Assembly: GCA_035689115.1 (NCBI GenBank)
Contig: DASSMA010000078.1
Coordinates: 1-64,000, forward strand
Direction: 5' to 3'
Length of the DNA: 64,000 nt
Source of the DNA: JAHFUS01 sp035689115
GTDB lineage: Bacteria; Actinomycetota; Acidimicrobiia; Acidimicrobiales; GCA-2861595
Position numbers and translations under genes: made by a program. Below are positions 61,440 through 64,000 of the stretch, in pieces. The notes below the pieces were generated by a model. It was not told where the DNA came from and searched no databases. It saw nothing but the letters and a program-made list of their open reading frames with translations. Numbering within the stretch: position 1 is the first letter of the stretch; every line of letters starts with the position of its first letter.

Positions 61440-63923
61440 TCACGGGAGCAGCTGCCGGATCCGGCGGGCGTACTCCTGGACGCGGGCCCGGGCCTCCCCC
61501 GCGGTGCCCCCCTCGGCCCACACGTGGGTGACCGGCTCGTCGGGATCGGGGAGCACCAGCGCCCAGCCGTCGTCGTGGAGGACCTTCACGCCGTCGATGA
61601 GGACCAGCTCGTGGTCCTTCATCCGCTCGACCATGGTGCGCATCACCAGGCCCTTCTGCTCCCAGGGGGTGGCCACCGCCTGGTGGGCGATGTGGGCGTG
61701 GGGCGACTGGCTGACCACCTTCGACAGGCGAAGCCCCGTAGAGGCCAGCATGCACAGCACGTTGACGAGCGTGGCGACGGCGTCGTAGGCGGGCAGGAAG
61801 GTGGGGAAGATGTAGCCCCCCTCCTGGCTGGCGGCGAAGGTGACGTCGTTGCTGGCGGCCACGTCCATGAGGTGCGACGCCGACAGCTTCGTCCACACGA
61901 TGTCGGCGCCGAACCGCTGGCACAGCTCCTCGGCGCCCCGGCCGACCGACACCGGCACCGCCACGCGGGCGTTCTCGGTGGTGGCGCACACCAGGTGGAG
62001 CAGGGCGAAGAGGGCGTCGTCGTCGCCCAGCACCTGGCCGGCGTCGTCGATGATCGTGATGCGCTCGCCGTCGGGGTGGATCACGGCGCCGAGGTGGGCC
62101 CCGGACGCCCGCACCAGCTCCGAGACCCGCCGGGCGTGGCCCTCGAGGTCGAAGGTGGCCGCCCCGACGGTGGAGGCGTAGGGGTTCACCGACAGCACGT
62201 CGGCCCCGAGCTTGGCCAGCACGTTGGGCATCACGAAGCTGGCCGAGCCGTAGGCGAAGTCGAGCACCACCTTGAACCCCACCGAGCGGATGGCGTCGGT
62301 GTCGACGGTGGACATCATCACGTCGGTGTAGTGCTCGAGGGCCCGGGCGGGGAACCCGATGTCGCCCATGTCGGCGGCCATCGCCCGGCGGAACTCCTCC
62401 CGGTGGTAGAGGCGCTCGATCTTGCGCTGGGTGCCCTCGGGGATGTCGATGCCCTCGGTGTCGAAGAATCGGATCACCACCGACTGCGGGTCCCCGGGAG
62501 CGAGCCGCACGGTGACGCCCGCCTCCGAGCGGATGGAGCGCACGTGGAAGCGGGTGACGGGCACGGTGGCCACCTCCAGGTCCTCCACGTGCACGCCGGC
62601 GGCGTTGAGCCCCACCATCACCGCCCGCTTGATGGCCCGGGCCGCCCGGCTGGAGTCGCGGGAGGTGGTGACGGTGGTGCCCTTCTTCAAGGTGGTGGCG
62701 AAGGCCATGGCCACCCGGACCGCCAGCTCGGGCGTGACGTCGACGTTGGCCAGGCCCTGCACGCCGAGGCGGCCGAACAGGTGCCGGGCGCCCCGGGACT
62801 CCCAGATGATCGAGCTGTTGACGACTGCGCCGGGCTCGACGGTCTTGAAGGGGTAGACCTTCACCTGCGGGTTGATGACGGCGTGCTCGCCCACCAGGCA
62901 CTCCTCGCCCAGCACCACGCCCTCCTCGCAGCGGGCGCCCAGGCGCAGGTCGCTGGAGCGGCCGACGACCGTGCCCCGGAGGCGGGCGGAGGGGCCGATG
63001 TAGCCGTTGTCGTGGACGATCGACCGCTCGAGGTAGGCGTGGGCGCCGACCCGCACGTTGGACCCGAGCACCGTGTACTGGGCCAGGTGGGCGCCCTCCT
63101 CGACCCGGCAGTAGTCGCCGATCACCACCGGCGTGTCGAGCTTGGCGCTGGGGTCGACCTCGGCACCCTCGCCCAGCCACACGCCGTCGCCCAGCTTGAA
63201 GCCGGGCACGTCGAGCTCCACCTTGCCGTCGAGCACGTCGTGGTGGGCGTCGACGTAGGCCGGCAGCGTGCCCACGTCCTCCCAGTAGCCCTCGGCCACG
63301 AAGCCGAAGATCGGCTTCCCCTCCTCCAGGAGCTTGGGGAACACGTCCTCCGACCAGTCGACCTTGCCCTCGGGCACGTAGTCGAAGATCTCGGGCTGGA
63401 GCACGTAGATGCCGGTGTTGACGGTGTCGCTGAACACCTGCCCCCACGTGGGCTTCTCCAGGAACCGCTCGATGCTGCCGTCCTCGTTGGTGATGACGAT
63501 GCCGAAGTCGAGCGGGTTGTCCATCGCCTTGAGCCCGATGGTGGCGAGGGCGCCACGCTCCTCGTGGAAGGCCACGATGCTCGACAGGTCGATGTCGGTG
63601 AGCACGTCGCCGGAGATCACGAGGAAGGGCTCGTCGAGCTTGTCCTTGGCATTGCGCACCGAGCCGGCGGTGCCGAGCGGCGTCTCCTCGGTGGCGTAGG
63701 AGAGCTTCACGCCGAACTCCGACCCGTCGCCGAAGTAGGTGCGGATGGCGTGGGGCATGAAGGCCAGGGTGACGACGATGTCGTCGAACCCGTGCTCCCG
63801 CAGGAGGTGGACGACGTGCTCCATCATCGGCCGGTTGGCCAGGGGGAGCATCGGCTTGGGCTGATTGGAGGTGAGCGGCCGGAGGCGGGTGCCTTCCCCT
63901 CCGGCCATGATGACCGCTTTCAC
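61440..63923 (-). CDS. Sugar-phosphate nucleotidyltransferase fused to a degenerate phosphomannomutase
   Basis: 827 residues. Residues 1-230 are a nucleotidyltransferase (KAVIMAGGEGTRLRPLT, RPMMEHVV, FLVISGDVLTDID). Residues about 250-370 are a left-handed beta-helix (VVIGDYCRVEEGAHLAQYTV). From about 375 the sequence follows the phosphohexomutase fold, beginning LFGRLGVQGLANVDVTPELA. Its catalytic features are missing: the ITASHNP serine loop is replaced (AGVTVRLAPGDPQSVV), the DxDxD metal loop reads HPDGER, and GExSGH reads ASQEGGY. It probably activates mannose or glucose 1-phosphate for glycans. The GTG start overlaps the stop of the upstream gene by GTGA. Confidence 0.88.
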   Translation of the reverse strand: MKAVIMAGGEGTRLRPLTSNQPKPMLPLANRPMMEHVVHLLREHGFDDIVVTLAFMPHAIRTYFGDGSEFGVKLSYATEETPLGTAGSVRNAKDKLDEPFLVISGDVLTDIDLSSIVAFHEERGALATIGLKAMDNPLDFGIVITNEDGSIERFLEKPTWGQVFSDTVNTGIYVLQPEIFDYVPEGKVDWSEDVFPKLLEEGKPIFGFVAEGYWEDVGTLPAYVDAHHDVLDGKVELDVPGFKLGDGVWLGEGAEVDPSAKLDTPVVIGDYCRVEEGAHLAQYTVLGSNVRVGAHAYLERSIVHDNGYIGPSARLRGTVVGRSSDLRLGARCEEGVVLGEECLVGEHAVINPQVKVYPFKTVEPGAVVNSSIIWESRGARHLFGRLGVQGLANVDVTPELAVRVAMAFATTLKKGTTVTTSRDSSRAARAIKRAVMVGLNAAGVHVEDLEVATVPVTRFHVRSIRSEAGVTVRLAPGDPQSVVIRFFDTEGIDIPEGTQRKIERLYHREEFRRAMAADMGDIGFPARALEHYTDVMMSTVDTDAIRSVGFKVVLDFAYGSASFVMPNVLAKLGADVLSVNPYASTVGAATFDLEGHARRVSELVRASGAHLGAVIHPDGERITIIDDAGQVLGDDDALFALLHLVCATTENARVAVPVSVGRGAEELCQRFGADIVWTKLSASHLMDVAASNDVTFAASQEGGYIFPTFLPAYDAVATLVNVLCMLASTGLRLSKVVSQSPHAHIAHQAVATPWEQKGLVMRTMVERMKDHELVLIDGVKVLHDDGWALVLPDPDEPVTHVWAEGGTAGEARARVQEYARRIRQLLP

Positions 63924-64000
63924 GAGCCTGACCTTACGGCCTCTCTCGGGGGCCGGTTCCCGAGGGCGGCCCGAGCCTCCGGGACGTAGAGCCAGGCCGA
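63920..64000 (-). CDS. C-terminal fragment, possibly of an Xre/MbcA/ParS-type protein
   Basis: Only 26 codons plus stop are inside the window; the gene continues beyond the right edge. The tail SAWLYVPEARAALGNRPPRE followed by AVRSGS resembles the end of Xre/MbcA/ParS toxin-binding domains (aWLxxPnxaLGGRtPxEa). That is a short match and could be chance. The four-base GTGA overlap with the downstream nucleotidyltransferase start supports a real coding end and translational coupling. Confidence 0.45.
   Translation of the reverse strand, partial: SAWLYVPEARAALGNRPPREAVRSGS

Overview
The window is about 70% G+C and carries densely packed actinobacterial chromosome. The best guess is an Acidimicrobiia-type actinobacterium. 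Supporting signs are two secreted proteins built on GYWLVASDGGIFAFGDA-type repeats (which I associate with Acidimicrobiia, from memory), a RamB-like acetate regulator beside the glyoxylate shunt, PdtaR, DUF4333 and a Tad/Flp pilus without an outer-membrane secretin. The lineage is an inference, because no rRNA gene is present. Many adjacent genes overlap by four bases (ATGA, GTGA and one apparent CTGA), so long translationally coupled operons dominate.

Layout. 1-1528: 5' end of uvrC and a membrane protein, both minus. 1694-11284: a nadA-led plus-strand operon with two glycosyltransferases, a Wzm/Wzt exporter, and a CDP-sugar cassette (RfbF, RfbG, C-methyltransferase, 3,5-epimerase, reductase) predicted to make a CDP-3-C-methyl-6-deoxyhexose. 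11324-16876: further glycosyltransferases, a methyltransferase and the priming sugar transferase. 16891-25200: uvrA and uvrB (minus) with two large membrane proteins. 25303-26790: a secreted M23 peptidase with repeats. 26938-29276: a NarL-type two-component pair. 29372-40666: a Tad/Flp pilus locus with three pilins, TadC, a VWA-TadB fusion, TadA, TadZ, CpaB, TadE-like and TadG-like proteins. 40687-47263: coaE, rpsA, ramB, aceB and aceA. 47271-52302: a DoxX-Rieske fusion, polA, and a DUF559-type nuclease gene bracketed by two nearly identical long palindromes. 52311-58572: a DUF4333 lipoprotein, DtxR regulator, hexapeptide acyltransferase, PdtaR, a small coiled-coil protein, an EamA-DUF3105 fusion and a secreted protein with two Cu/Zn superoxide dismutase domains. 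58633-64000: prolyl oligopeptidase, tRNA-Leu(CAA), two small proteins, and a nucleotidyltransferase fused to a degenerate phosphomannomutase.

How it fits together. The first quarter makes and exports a surface polysaccharide by the ABC-transporter route. All three uvrABC genes lie within 25 kb of one another. The pilus locus is headed by a two-component system. RamB is placed to control aceB/aceA. The most novel-looking items are the palindrome-bracketed nuclease gene (51249-52302), the double SodC-repeat protein, the VWA-TadB fusion, the DoxX-Rieske fusion and a 111-bp tandem repeat between the pilin genes and the pilus motor operon.
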